Part shown: one piece after another, positions 8,287 through 16,467 of the stretch | Numbering within the stretch: position 1 is the stretch's first letter | Layout of the letters: each line of letters starts with the position of its first letter | NCBI GenBank assembly: GCA_031401815.1 | Contig: JANNRW010000151.1 | Location: 1 to 23,358, forward strand | Length of the DNA: 23,358 bases | Direction: 5' to 3' | Source of the DNA: JANNRW01 sp031401815 | GTDB taxonomy: Bacteria > Desulfobacterota > Desulfuromonadia > Geobacterales > DSM-12255 | Notes under the pieces: generated by a model | The model's input: the letters and a program-made list of their open reading frames with translations, nothing else | The model's database searches: none | Told to the model about the DNA's origin: nothing | Program-made: the position numbers and the translations under genes

Positions 8287-9438
8287 ATGCTTGAAAATAG
8301 AGACTTTATAGTGTTTTCAGACGAATGGGGGCGCCATCCTTTCAGTTGTCAGCACATCATGTCACGCTTTCTTCCGGAAAACAGGCTGCTCTGGGTCAAT
8401 ACCATAGGTATGAGAAATCCTAACCTGACACTCTATGATTTGAAGCGAAGTTTTGAAAAAATTTGCAGCTGGATTAACGTAAAAAAGACGCCTGCATTGC
8501 AGCAGATCGAAAATCTGACAGTAATCAGGCCTGTCGTGACCCCCTATAATAATTTTGCTCCTGTTCGCGCTATGAACAGGCAGTCAGTAATCAGATCGGT
8601 CAGAGCTGCCATGTCGAAATTGGGTATGCAGCATCCCATACTGATTACTACCCTGCCAAACTCAGTCGATTATGTCGGATCATTCGATGAAATTTGTTCC
8701 ATCTACTACTGTGTGGATGACTTCACACAGTGGCCGGGACTCGACCATCGATTTGTGGAGCAAATGGAAGAGCAGCTTATGGCAAAGGTTGATCTTGTGT
8801 GTGCCACTGCTGACGAATTGTGCCGCAAAAAAACACGAAACGGGAAAGTCCCACTGCTGCTTCCCCATGGTGTTGATTATGATCATTTTGCCTCTGATAC
8901 GCCCGTCCCTGATTCCCTTTACCCAGCCATGCCCCGACCGATCATCGGTTTTTTCGGGGCTATCAGCCCCTGGCTTGATTTTGACTTGCTCTACAACCTT
9001 ATTCATTCCCGTCCGGAGTGGTCATTCGTCTTTATAGGCCCGGCGGATGTTGATATGAGCCGCCTGATCGTACTCCCAAATTTCCATTACCTTGGCAAAA
9101 TCCCCTATCAGCAGCTCCCAGGTTATGCAGCATCCTTTGATGTGGCGCTGATACCTTTCCTGGTCAATGAACTGACAATAAGCGTTAATCCGCTCAAGCT
9201 GATGGAATATCTGGCCTGTGGCTTGCCGGTTGTATCAACCAGTCTGCCAGAAGTGGCGAAATATCGTGATATTGTCTATCTCGCCGACAGTGCTGAAGAG
9301 TTTGCTGCACTGATCAAGCGTGCCTTGGCGGAGAACTCGGATTCGCTACGACAACGTCGCCGGTTTACAGCGCGGAGTAAATCATGGGATGTGGTTGCGG
9401 AAAACTTTAGCAGGATGATAGAAAGGGTACAAGGATAA
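8287..9438 (+). CDS. Glycosyltransferase, GT-B fold (TuaH-like)
   Basis: This 383-residue protein has the two-domain GT-B look of a group 1 glycosyltransferase related to the TuaH-like branch. Visible are an N-terminal FSDEWG (10-15), YYCVDDF (140-146), LLPHGVDYDHF (191-201), GFFGAIS at the start of the second domain (221-227) and the donor-binding stretch NPLKLMEYLACGLPVV (301-316). In place of the classic E-x7-E it has the NPLKLMEY variant common in this branch. GGGA at 8276-8279 lies seven bases before the ATG. It ends the first run of glycan genes, and two inverted repeats follow. Substrates are unknown. Confidence 0.83.
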   Translation: MLENRDFIVFSDEWGRHPFSCQHIMSRFLPENRLLWVNTIGMRNPNLTLYDLKRSFEKICSWINVKKTPALQQIENLTVIRPVVTPYNNFAPVRAMNRQSVIRSVRAAMSKLGMQHPILITTLPNSVDYVGSFDEICSIYYCVDDFTQWPGLDHRFVEQMEEQLMAKVDLVCATADELCRKKTRNGKVPLLLPHGVDYDHFASDTPVPDSLYPAMPRPIIGFFGAISPWLDFDLLYNLIHSRPEWSFVFIGPADVDMSRLIVLPNFHYLGKIPYQQLPGYAASFDVALIPFLVNELTISVNPLKLMEYLACGLPVVSTSLPEVAKYRDIVYLADSAEEFAALIKRALAENSDSLRQRRRFTARSKSWDVVAENFSRMIERVQG

Positions 9439-9457
9439 GGGGCAAGATAACTTATCC
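9433..9457 (+). terminator. Weak hairpin at the end of the TuaH-like gene
   Basis: GGATAAG (9433-9439) and CTTATCC (9451-9457) are perfect 7-base inverted arms around an 11-base loop, beginning at the stop codon of the preceding gene. The stem is AT-rich and no clear T run follows, so it is at best a weak terminator or an mRNA-end structure. Confidence 0.3.
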
Positions 9458-9473
9458 CGTATTTACCAGTAAC

Positions 9474-9493
9474 GTCTAGTAATTTTACTAGAC
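9474..9493. promoter_or_regulatory. Perfect 8-base inverted repeat before the DUF4143 ATPase
   Basis: GTCTAGTA (9474-9481) and TACTAGAC (9486-9493) form a perfect inverted repeat with a four-base loop, 30 bases upstream of the ATPase start. It could be a short hairpin terminator for the upstream operon, an operator, or an edge mark of the inserted ATPase gene. There is no uninterrupted T tract after it. Confidence 0.4.
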
Positions 9494-9523
9494 CTGTCTT
9501 CCAAAATTATATATGCTTCTATT

Positions 9524-10672
9524 ATGATCATTTACGAACGCCCATTTGTCGCACTACTCGAAAAGCGCCTTACGACAGAACTGCCATTAATCCAGGTGCT
9601 GCTTGGTCCCAGACAGGTGGGAAAAACCACCGGTGTGCGGCAGCTGCTGGCACGTTATCCCTACCAAAGCCACTATGCAAACGGCGATGACCTGCTGTCA
9701 GCTGATCGAACCTGGCTGCTTGAGCAGTGGCAGAAAGCGCGGCTGATGGGAGAAGGGACACTTCTTGTCATTGATGAAATCCAGAAAATTCCCAACTGGT
9801 CAGAAATCCTCAAATCATTGTGGGACACTAATCCCAGGGCATTGCGAGTTGTTGTTCTCGGTTCAAGCTCGTTGCTCCTGCAGACAGGATTAACGGAAAG
9901 CCTTGCCGGCCGGTTTGAAATGATCCGTATTTATCACTGGACGTATTCTGAGTTGAAGCAGGCGTTCGGATATGATCTGGAGCGGTTTTTGACGTACGGC
10001 GGGTACCCGGGCTCTGTATCGTATGAAAACGAATTTAACCGTTGGTATGCTTATCTGAAAGATTCGATAGTTGAAGCGGTAATCGGCAAAGACATTTTGA
10101 TGAATCGGAAGGTTGGCAACCCGGCGCTGTTCAGACAGGCATTTGAAATCATCTGCCGGTATCCGGCTCAGGAGATCAGCTATACCAAGCTGCTCGGGCA
10201 GTTGCAGGACAAGGGTAACACAGATCTCATCAAATATTATATTGAACTGTACGCTGGTGCATTCCTGATTCAGTCTCTGGAGAAATATTCCGCCAAAGGC
10301 TGGCTGACACGATCTTCCAGTCCGAAAATCCTGTTATCATGTCCAGCTCTGTATACCATGACAGAGGGGCCGCGTGTTCTTGAAGATCCTGACAGGCGAG
10401 GCCGGGTGTTTGAGCTTGCGGTCGGAGCCGAATTGCAACAGCAGACCGGAGAGCTGTATTACTGGCGTGAGAGCAATGTGGAGGTTGATTTTGTCTATCG
10501 GTATCAGGGAAAACTCTTTGCAATTGAAGTAAAGTCCGGCAGAAAGAAGTCAAAAAAAGGTCTTGAAGCATTTGCCAGGCATTTCCCCCATGCGCATCCT
10601 GTTGTTATAACCATGGAAAATTTTCCTCTGTTTTCGGAAAACCCGACCAATTTTCTGTCACAGCTTATATGA
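9524..10672 (+). CDS. AAA_14/DUF4143 family ATPase
   Basis: This is a predicted P-loop ATPase of the AAA_14 + DUF4143 family. Walker A is GPRQVGKTT (residues 28-36), Walker B LLVIDEI (80-86), a sensor-like GSSS (113-116) and SLAGR (126-130), which resembles the conserved arginine segment. The C-terminal DUF4143 part ends in a PD-(D/E)xK-like arrangement: E315 of YYWRES, D322 of VDFVY and IEVKSG (334-339). At 382 residues it is full length. No ribosome binding site is obvious before the ATG at 9524. The family's role is unknown, often guessed to involve DNA or defence. Nothing links it to glycan synthesis, and with hairpins before it, it looks like an independent gene that landed between glycosyltransferase genes. 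Confidence 0.88.
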   Translation: MIIYERPFVALLEKRLTTELPLIQVLLGPRQVGKTTGVRQLLARYPYQSHYANGDDLLSADRTWLLEQWQKARLMGEGTLLVIDEIQKIPNWSEILKSLWDTNPRALRVVVLGSSSLLLQTGLTESLAGRFEMIRIYHWTYSELKQAFGYDLERFLTYGGYPGSVSYENEFNRWYAYLKDSIVEAVIGKDILMNRKVGNPALFRQAFEIICRYPAQEISYTKLLGQLQDKGNTDLIKYYIELYAGAFLIQSLEKYSAKGWLTRSSSPKILLSCPALYTMTEGPRVLEDPDRRGRVFELAVGAELQQQTGELYYWRESNVEVDFVYRYQGKLFAIEVKSGRKKSKKGLEAFARHFPHAHPVVITMENFPLFSENPTNFLSQLI

Positions 10673-10747
10673 GCCAATGTTTAACTGAAGGTGGAAATTG
10701 AATCAACCAATACTCAAACAAGGAAAATCCGGGTAAAAACAATCAAA

Positions 10748-11836
10748 ATGAAAGCCACAGATCAGACCATTATCATGCATGTCATTCTCTCTCTGGAAAT
10801 CGGAGGGATGGAGCAGGTAGCAGCTGATCTGGTGAGAAATCTTGACAAGAGCAGATTCAAACCGGTTGTCGTCTGCATCAATGAACTTGGTTCGCTTGGT
10901 GAGGAGCTGCTGGCAGAGGGCTTTACTGTAATCAGACTGAAGCGGATGATCCCGATTCTTTCATTCCTTTTTCCCTTTGAGCTGATCAAGGTCATAAGGA
11001 GATATAGACCAGATGTCATACATGTCCATTGCGGATGCTGGCACAAGGCTGCAATGGCAGGATGGCTGACTGGTGTCAATAACATCATCTACACGGATCA
11101 TGGCAGGCTCTTTCCCGATAGTTGGAAGACGATTCTACTGGATCGTATATTCAGCAGGGTAACGCACCATATCGTTGCCGTTTCGGAATCTATAGCCGAT
11201 TACCTGCACGGTGTTGTTGGCCTCGACCGACAGAAGATAAGTGTGATTATCAATGGAATTGATGTTTTCAGATTCAAGTCGTCGAGCAGATCGATACCTG
11301 TATTGGCACAGCGGATCGGTATAATTGCCCGTCTGGCTCCGGTAAAAGATATTGGCACTCTGATTAAAGCCATGCAACTTGTTATTGGGGCGTGTCCGGA
11401 TAGCCATCTTGAGGTGGTGGGTGATGGTCAGGAACGTGCCATGCTGGAAAAAGTGACACAAAACCTAGACATTGCTTCTTCAGTGACATTCCACGGATTC
11501 AGAAGAGATATTCCTGAAGTTCTACGTGAAATCGATATCTTTGTATTAAGTTCGCTAAGCGAAGGGACATCAATAACACTACTGGAAGCCATGGCCTCCG
11601 GCAAACCGGTTGTGGTCAGCAATGTGGGGGGGAACCCTGCAATTGTCGAACATGGCCTGAACGGATTTCTCGTGCCTTCAGGAGATCATGTCGCCATGGC
11701 TGCAGCTATAATAAGACTTCTGTCAGATGGAGATCTGCGAAAAAGGATGAGCGAAGCTAACGTCAGGGTCGTAGAACAACGCTATAGTCTTCGTACCATG
11801 ACAGAGCAGTACGAAAAGCTCTATACTGTTTCATGA
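10748..11836 (+). CDS. GT4 family glycosyltransferase (group 1)
   Basis: This is a GT-B retaining glycosyltransferase. The N-terminal HVILSLEIGGMEQV is the classic GT4 opening, followed by DVIHVHCG, AVSES and NGID in the linker, then in the second domain IARLAPVKD and SLSEGTSITLLEAMASG with the E-x7-E pair (residues 272 and 280 from this start) and GGNPAIV. The start is uncertain. ATG 10748 gives 362 residues and places the conserved opening near the N-terminus; GTG 10691 would add 19 basic, unconserved residues with a GAAGG that is too close; ATG 10775 is also possible. It follows the DUF4143 ATPase by some 75 bases and resumes the glycan cluster. Donor unknown. Confidence 0.88.
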   Translation: MKATDQTIIMHVILSLEIGGMEQVAADLVRNLDKSRFKPVVVCINELGSLGEELLAEGFTVIRLKRMIPILSFLFPFELIKVIRRYRPDVIHVHCGCWHKAAMAGWLTGVNNIIYTDHGRLFPDSWKTILLDRIFSRVTHHIVAVSESIADYLHGVVGLDRQKISVIINGIDVFRFKSSSRSIPVLAQRIGIIARLAPVKDIGTLIKAMQLVIGACPDSHLEVVGDGQERAMLEKVTQNLDIASSVTFHGFRRDIPEVLREIDIFVLSSLSEGTSITLLEAMASGKPVVVSNVGGNPAIVEHGLNGFLVPSGDHVAMAAAIIRLLSDGDLRKRMSEANVRVVEQRYSLRTMTEQYEKLYTVS

Positions 11837-11914
11837 TATCGAAACAGGAACGCGTAAACGGGGAATCAACCTATTATTATTCCTGAAAAAAGATCACTCT
11901 GGAAGTGATACCGT

Positions 11915-12109
11915 ATGAAAAACACGGGATACGAAATGAAGCAACTTGACCGAATCGGGCGGCATGTCCTGGTATTGGAGGCGGCAACTTTCTGCAGTCT
12001 GGCTGTTATCCGTTCGATGGGGAGAGCCGGTTACAACGTGCATGCTGCCTCGTGCAATCCCTAGGCAGACGGGTTTTCTGAGGCCTTTGCCAAAAGTTAC
12101 TGCCTGCAT
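11915..12109 (+). pseudogene. 5' remnant of an ATP-grasp gene, with internal amber stop
   Basis: From ATG 11915 (GGAAG at 11901-11905) the frame reads 49 codons to TAG at 12062-12064. It encodes HVLVLEAATFCSLAVIRSMG then RAGYNVHAASCNP, the usual N-terminal Rossmann-like start of ATP-grasp ligases of the carbamoyl-phosphate-synthase-like type. Past the stop the same frame continues sensibly (ADGFSEAFAKSYCLH) to about 12109, then loses similarity and soon hits TGA. About 65 of an expected ~350-400 residues remain, so the ATP-binding and catalytic domains are gone. It directly abuts the phosphatase remnant in another frame, pointing to a deletion that joined two neighbouring genes. The family assignment rests on a short stretch. 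Confidence 0.6.
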
Positions 12110-12449
12110 CAATGGAGATCTGGCAATCGAGGCGGCAGAAGCGGCAGCTATCCGTGTTGGTATTGACATGAGCGCTCATCGAGCAACCGCCAGAGAATCT
12201 TTTACAATGCAAGCTCGTGATTTGGTGATAGTGATGGAACCGGAACAGGCAAAACGACTTGTTGATGATTTTCCCGATGGAGTACAGTGCTCATTACTCG
12301 GGCTCTGGAGCCGACCTTGTAGACCTCATGTAGAAGACCCATACGGGCTTCCTGATATTTATTTTGACACTTATTTCGCACTAATTTCATCAGCAGTAGC
12401 AAGTTTCTCAATTCATATAAAGGAGCACTTCTTTGCCAAGCTTGATTAA
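12110..12449 (+). pseudogene. 3' remnant of a low-molecular-weight protein tyrosine phosphatase gene
   Basis: The frame ending at TGA 12449 encodes the C-terminal two thirds of a low-molecular-weight tyrosine phosphatase: DLAIEAAEAAAIRVGIDMSA, then HRA, ARDLVIVMEPEQ, LLGLW and VEDPYGLPD with the general-acid aspartate of the DPYG motif. The N-terminal CX5RS phosphate-binding loop is missing, so it cannot be an active phosphatase. The open frame runs back to ATG 11946, but residues before ~56 of that frame are an out-of-frame reading of the ATP-grasp fragment. The first internal methionine (12168) has no good start context. In intact loci such phosphatases usually partner bacterial tyrosine kinases (Wzb/Wzc type); neither is in the window. 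The tail overlaps the next gene's TTG start by 17 bases. Confidence 0.7.
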
Positions 12450-13455
12450 AAAGTTTCGTTTCAGGACAAACTGGCTGCTGGCAAAGCTTGCGTTGAGGAC
12501 GGGGTTTAACCTAAGCAAGCCCACTTATATCTGCGCCAAGATGACCATGCGTTGCAATTCCAGATGTATTCACTGCGATATCTGGAAGATTGATTACGCT
12601 GAAAAGGAGATGTCAACCGGACAATGGTTAAAGGCTCTTGACGGGCTGCATGACTGGCTTGGTGATTTCCCTATGATTTTTACCGGCGGAGAAGCTTTGC
12701 TGCGCCCTGATATGATAACAATTCTGCGGCATGCATCTGAACAAGGCATTGAAGTTAAGCTGCTGACAAACGGATTGATGGTCGATGATGAGCTGGCTTA
12801 TCAGATTGTCACATCCGGAGTCTCAGAGGTCACCCTCTCCTACGACGGTGTAAATAGATCTACACATGACCTGTTTCGGGGTGGTGAAGGATTTCATGCT
12901 GCCACTTCAGCGGCTATTGCAGCTTTTGCACGACTCCGGCAGACGTTGAATCCCAGATTCAGGATTATTCTGAAAACAGTCATAAGCCGGAATAACCTTT
13001 CCGAACTGGCCGACATAGCCTGTTTTGCGGAGAGCAATTCAGTGAGAGTCCGTTTCCAGCCGATTGAAGAAAATTATGCAGCAACTCCTGATTCGAATTG
13101 GTATTTGAAAAGCGATTTATGGATAGAAGATATTGAACTGTTAAAAGCACAGTTTGCGACATTGAAGGAGATGAAAATTGCCGGTGCTGCTATAGATAAC
13201 TCTCTTGGTGAACTTGACAGTTATGTAAGATATTTCGAACAACCGGAAGAACTGATGGCAGCTGTTCAGGCTCATGAAGTAGGTATTGGCCATGGCGGAT
13301 GTTCTGCTGCGGTATCATCTTTTGTTATCTCCTCTAATGGTGATGTGCGGATGTGCTGGATGATGGAACCGATTGGCAATCTGACGATTCAGAGCCCACA
13401 AGAGATATGGTCAAAGAGGAGTAAATGCTGGCGTGAAAAATGCGGTTTTCGGTAG
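12433..13455 (+). CDS. Radical SAM protein with SPASM-like C-terminus
   Basis: This is a radical SAM enzyme of 340 residues. The cluster-binding CxxxCxxC is C41-C45-C48 (CNSRCIHC), followed by the SAM-contacting TGGEALLRPD (84-93). The C-terminal third has GGC, MCWMM, an IGN-type EPIGNL and a final C-x4-C, resembling a shortened SPASM/twitch auxiliary cluster region. The start is TTG 12433, with AAAGGAG seven bases upstream. It overlaps the tail of the phosphatase remnant. Relatives in sugar and cell-surface loci include putative epimerases and modification enzymes, but the substrate cannot be read from the sequence. A role in modifying a sugar or a peptide is possible; the mutated upstream ATP-grasp gene may once have worked with it. 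Confidence 0.85.
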   Translation: MPSLIKKFRFRTNWLLAKLALRTGFNLSKPTYICAKMTMRCNSRCIHCDIWKIDYAEKEMSTGQWLKALDGLHDWLGDFPMIFTGGEALLRPDMITILRHASEQGIEVKLLTNGLMVDDELAYQIVTSGVSEVTLSYDGVNRSTHDLFRGGEGFHAATSAAIAAFARLRQTLNPRFRIILKTVISRNNLSELADIACFAESNSVRVRFQPIEENYAATPDSNWYLKSDLWIEDIELLKAQFATLKEMKIAGAAIDNSLGELDSYVRYFEQPEELMAAVQAHEVGIGHGGCSAAVSSFVISSNGDVRMCWMMEPIGNLTIQSPQEIWSKRSKCWREKCGFR

Positions 13456-13503
13456 TCCTTTCGAAGGAGAACCGGCTCTCTATAGCTTAATTCCAGGAGC
13501 ATT

Positions 13504-14661
13504 ATGAATATTCTGGTTTTATCAGAAATACATCCGAATAAACTGGGCTCCATGGAAGAGTTCTGTCTTTTTCTTGCGCGGGAACTCTTTAGGAGGGGGC
13601 ATCGCTGTTTTTTCGGATTTACCGGAGAGCCTGATCCGGTAGTAAGAAAAATGCTGGAAGAGGCTGGAGCTATAATTGCTGACGAACTTGTTGTCTCTGA
13701 TTCTGCTCAAAAGGGAGGGCTGGCAAAAAGATCAGGAGGAATTCTACAGCTCTATAAATTCATAAAAAAGAAACGGATAGATCTCATACATTTGACTTTC
13801 TACTCTGTAACCAACCCTTATCTGGTTGGAGCATACTTCTCTTCAACAAAAATTGTCTTTACAGAGAAAATGTCTCTCGGGGTTCCGCAAAGAGGATCGG
13901 TAAAGCAGCTATTCTCAAAGATAATTCATGGATTTCTGACCAGAAGGATTTCAAGATATACGGGGATAACCGATTTTATCAGAAACAGGATGGAAATCAG
14001 TCATCATGTTTTTCCTCCCCAATCTTTAACTATTTATAACGGCGTAAATTTAAACAGATTCGTCGATTCAGACAGGGCTGCAGCAAGGCTGCGTCTTGAC
14101 ATCCCGGCTGACAGTAAAATTGTCCTCGCGGTTGCGGCGCTGATTCCGGAAAAAGGCTTGCAGTTTCTGATCGAAGCAGTGGATATACTGGTTCACGAAT
14201 ATGAAATGTCAGATTTTTGTGCTGTTCTGGTAGGAGAAGGCAATTACCGGAGAGAGCTTGAGCAGAAGGTCGCTGATCTGGGCTTGGGAGGGCAGATCAG
14301 CTTCATGGGTATGCGGAGTGATGTTGCTGATTTCATCGCAGCTGCTGATCTGGTCACTGTCCCTTCTATATGGCAAGAGGCATTCGGATTCATAGTTGCC
14401 GAAGCAATGGCAAGTGCCAGGCCGGTCATTGCTTCAAGGGTTGGCGGTATCCCCGAGCTGATTGATGACGGTGTTACCGGGCTTCTCGTTGAACCGGGTG
14501 ACAGCCGAGCCCTCGCCGCCGGGATGGCGGCTATCCTGTCGGATACGGATTTTGCAAGACGTCTGGCTGACAAGGCTCTTCAGAAGTGTCGCAATCAGTT
14601 CAACCTTGCAGAAATAGTAATTGAATATGTTAACCTCTTCGAGAGGGTCTTGCGGCAATGA
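13504..14661 (+). CDS. GT4 family glycosyltransferase (group 1)
   Basis: This is a complete 385-residue GT-B glycosyltransferase. The N-terminal domain begins MNILVLSEIHPNKLGSMEEF; the interdomain region has IYNGVNLNRF (177-186). The C-terminal domain has AALIPEKG (211-218), VGEGNYR, then IWQEAFGFIVAEAMASARPV with the E-x7-E pair at E292 and E300, and GGIPELI with TGLLVEPGD. AGGAG at 13495-13499 precedes the ATG by four bases. The stop overlaps the ATG of the next gene in an ATGA junction, so this enzyme and the DUF5672 protein are probably produced together. The sugar donor is unknown. Confidence 0.9.
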   Translation: MNILVLSEIHPNKLGSMEEFCLFLARELFRRGHRCFFGFTGEPDPVVRKMLEEAGAIIADELVVSDSAQKGGLAKRSGGILQLYKFIKKKRIDLIHLTFYSVTNPYLVGAYFSSTKIVFTEKMSLGVPQRGSVKQLFSKIIHGFLTRRISRYTGITDFIRNRMEISHHVFPPQSLTIYNGVNLNRFVDSDRAAARLRLDIPADSKIVLAVAALIPEKGLQFLIEAVDILVHEYEMSDFCAVLVGEGNYRRELEQKVADLGLGGQISFMGMRSDVADFIAAADLVTVPSIWQEAFGFIVAEAMASARPVIASRVGGIPELIDDGVTGLLVEPGDSRALAAGMAAILSDTDFARRLADKALQKCRNQFNLAEIVIEYVNLFERVLRQ

Positions 14662-15587
14662 TTGATATAATGGGAAGCCGAAATCAGAACTACTCACCTG
14701 TTGTCGTGATACCGGTGTATAAGCAGGAAATCAGTCATACAGAACTTCTGTCATTGATGCAATGCCTGTCTCTCTTCACAGACTACCGAGTTTGCCTGGT
14801 TGGGCCGGAGTCACTTGACTACAGCTGTTTTTTGACTATCTCGGATCAGTTGCAAGTTGAAAAATTCCCTGACAGATATTTTGTTTCACTCGGAGCATAC
14901 AGCGCGTTGCTCCTTGCTGAAGAGTATTACTCAAGGTTTGCAGAACATGACTATATGCTGATCTGCCAGCTCGACGCATTCGCTTTTACCAATCAGCTCG
15001 AATACTGGTGCGGAAAAGGTTATGACTATATAGGCGCACCCTGGCGTGACGACTCCGGCAATCTGTCAGGGGTCGGGAATGGCGGATTTTCTCTGCGCAG
15101 AATAGCAGCATGCTTGCAGGTACTGCAATCCACTTCCAGGGAAAATCCTGAAGAGTACTGGGATTATCTCCGGCAGAATACCTCTACTTTGCAGTGCCTG
15201 GTGAGGTATCCTGTTAAAATAATTAAGCATATGGGCATCGGTACTGATCTTAAAAGTTTTTTGCGTAAATATATTCGGAAAGAGTGCCCGGAAGACAGAT
15301 TCTGGGGTATACATGCACGCAGGTTTCTGGCTGATTTTATTGTTGCACCGACTGAAGAAGCCATTCGGTTTTCAGTTGAAGCAGGGCTAGAGGATTGCAT
15401 GGATATCTATAGTGAGACCCCGCCATTCGGATGTCACCGGGAATGGTATCTGGAAATGCTCCTTAATTATATTAATTCGGAACTTGAGCCTGCAACCGAC
15501 TATGAGAAGCAGGTCTGGAGAGTTGCGAAAATTGCAGGGATAGAGAGAAAAAAGAGTAGCATAGCCTCAGCAGAAACCTGGGAATAA
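14658..15587 (+). CDS. DUF5672 family protein (putative glycosyltransferase)
   Basis: This 309-residue protein fits DUF5672, an uncharacterised family found in glycan loci and thought to be glycosyltransferase-like. Conserved stretches are VVVIPVYK near the N-terminus, the acidic LICQLDAF (101-108), YDYIGAPW (122-129), VGNGGFSLR (139-147), EDRFW (212-216) and PFGCH (256-260). The QLDAF segment might play the part of a DxD motif; that is inference. The ATG overlaps the previous GT4 stop by four bases. No signal peptide or membrane segment is evident, consistent with a cytoplasmic enzyme at the inner membrane. Confidence 0.82.
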   Translation: MIDIMGSRNQNYSPVVVIPVYKQEISHTELLSLMQCLSLFTDYRVCLVGPESLDYSCFLTISDQLQVEKFPDRYFVSLGAYSALLLAEEYYSRFAEHDYMLICQLDAFAFTNQLEYWCGKGYDYIGAPWRDDSGNLSGVGNGGFSLRRIAACLQVLQSTSRENPEEYWDYLRQNTSTLQCLVRYPVKIIKHMGIGTDLKSFLRKYIRKECPEDRFWGIHARRFLADFIVAPTEEAIRFSVEAGLEDCMDIYSETPPFGCHREWYLEMLLNYINSELEPATDYEKQVWRVAKIAGIERKKSSIASAETWE

Positions 15588-15611
15588 TTAATACCGTGGT
15601 GACAGGCTTAA

Positions 15612-16427
15612 ATGACAATATCGCGATTCGCTAAAATCTTTAATAATCTTAACCGTATTGGCGAAGTGTATGACTGTCTTCGCACGACAAAACAATGGAT
15701 CCCTTTGACATTAGCTTATATTGGTATTTGTAGCCTCACTTATCCATACAAGGTCTTTTTAAATAACAATTCTTGCATTACGCTGACAGATTTTTTTGAT
15801 CTTACTACTTTCTGGTCTATTTTTTTTGGTAATGCGTACCCTGTCTGCGCTTCAGATAAAGTCATTGTAGATGCGGGTGCCAACTTTGGGGCATTTACTT
15901 TATTTGCATCAAGAGCTGCGAGAGAAGCCAGAATAATTGCGATTGAACCGTTTCCTGCAACATTTACAAGACTATTATCCACAATATGTGACAACTATCT
16001 GTCAGAGAGAGTCTTGCCTGTTCAGGCGGGATTGGGGAAGGAATCTTGTACAGCTCAAATGATTTCAATCGATCAGCCGAGTCAATTCAGATCCATAGAA
16101 TATACTCATTCAGCTCAAAATGTTTTATCAGTGAATGTTTTGACTCTTGGCGATGTATTTCATAATACAGGGATAGAAAAGGTTGATCTTCTGAAAATGG
16201 ATATAGAGGGGGGCGAGTACAAGAGCTTGCTCTTTGCAGATCCTGATACATTGAACAGGATAGATAGAATATGTCTGGAATATCACCCGGTATCCCAAAA
16301 CGATTCTTGCACGACAAATGAATTATTTGTTCACCTGCAAGAATCTGGATTTCAGATGTCATTTTATCGCAATGATGGAAACGGTTATGGAATTATACAT
16401 TTTGACCGCAAATGTTTTGGCAAGTAA
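15612..16427 (+). CDS. FkbM family methyltransferase
   Basis: This is a SAM-dependent O-methyltransferase of the FkbM family, 271 residues. Motif I is VDAGANFGAFTLFA (86-99), followed by the acidic IAIEPFP (109-115) and the characteristic KMDIEGGEY (195-203). FkbM-type enzymes methylate hydroxyl groups on polyketides, sugars and glycolipids. Here the likely substrate is a sugar or the hydroxyacyl group made by the adjacent FkbH/ACP module; that is inferred from position. The DNA is visibly more AT-rich than its neighbours, which may reflect separate acquisition. The ribosome binding site is weak. Confidence 0.88.
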   Translation: MTISRFAKIFNNLNRIGEVYDCLRTTKQWIPLTLAYIGICSLTYPYKVFLNNNSCITLTDFFDLTTFWSIFFGNAYPVCASDKVIVDAGANFGAFTLFASRAAREARIIAIEPFPATFTRLLSTICDNYLSERVLPVQAGLGKESCTAQMISIDQPSQFRSIEYTHSAQNVLSVNVLTLGDVFHNTGIEKVDLLKMDIEGGEYKSLLFADPDTLNRIDRICLEYHPVSQNDSCTTNELFVHLQESGFQMSFYRNDGNGYGIIHFDRKCFGK

Positions 16428-16467
16428 AACAAATGAATTTGGTTTCTGAAATGTACCGAGGTTGTAT

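Noticed and set aside
11946..12113. N-terminal part of an apparent single 167-residue protein ending at 12449
   Set aside because: These ~55 residues read the ATP-grasp fragment in the wrong frame; only the part after ~12110 has phosphatase similarity.
13380..13455. Possible frameshift truncating the radical SAM C-terminus
   Set aside because: The other frames downstream contain no cysteine-rich SPASM continuation, and the protein ends with its own C-x4-C, so a natural short C-terminus is more likely.
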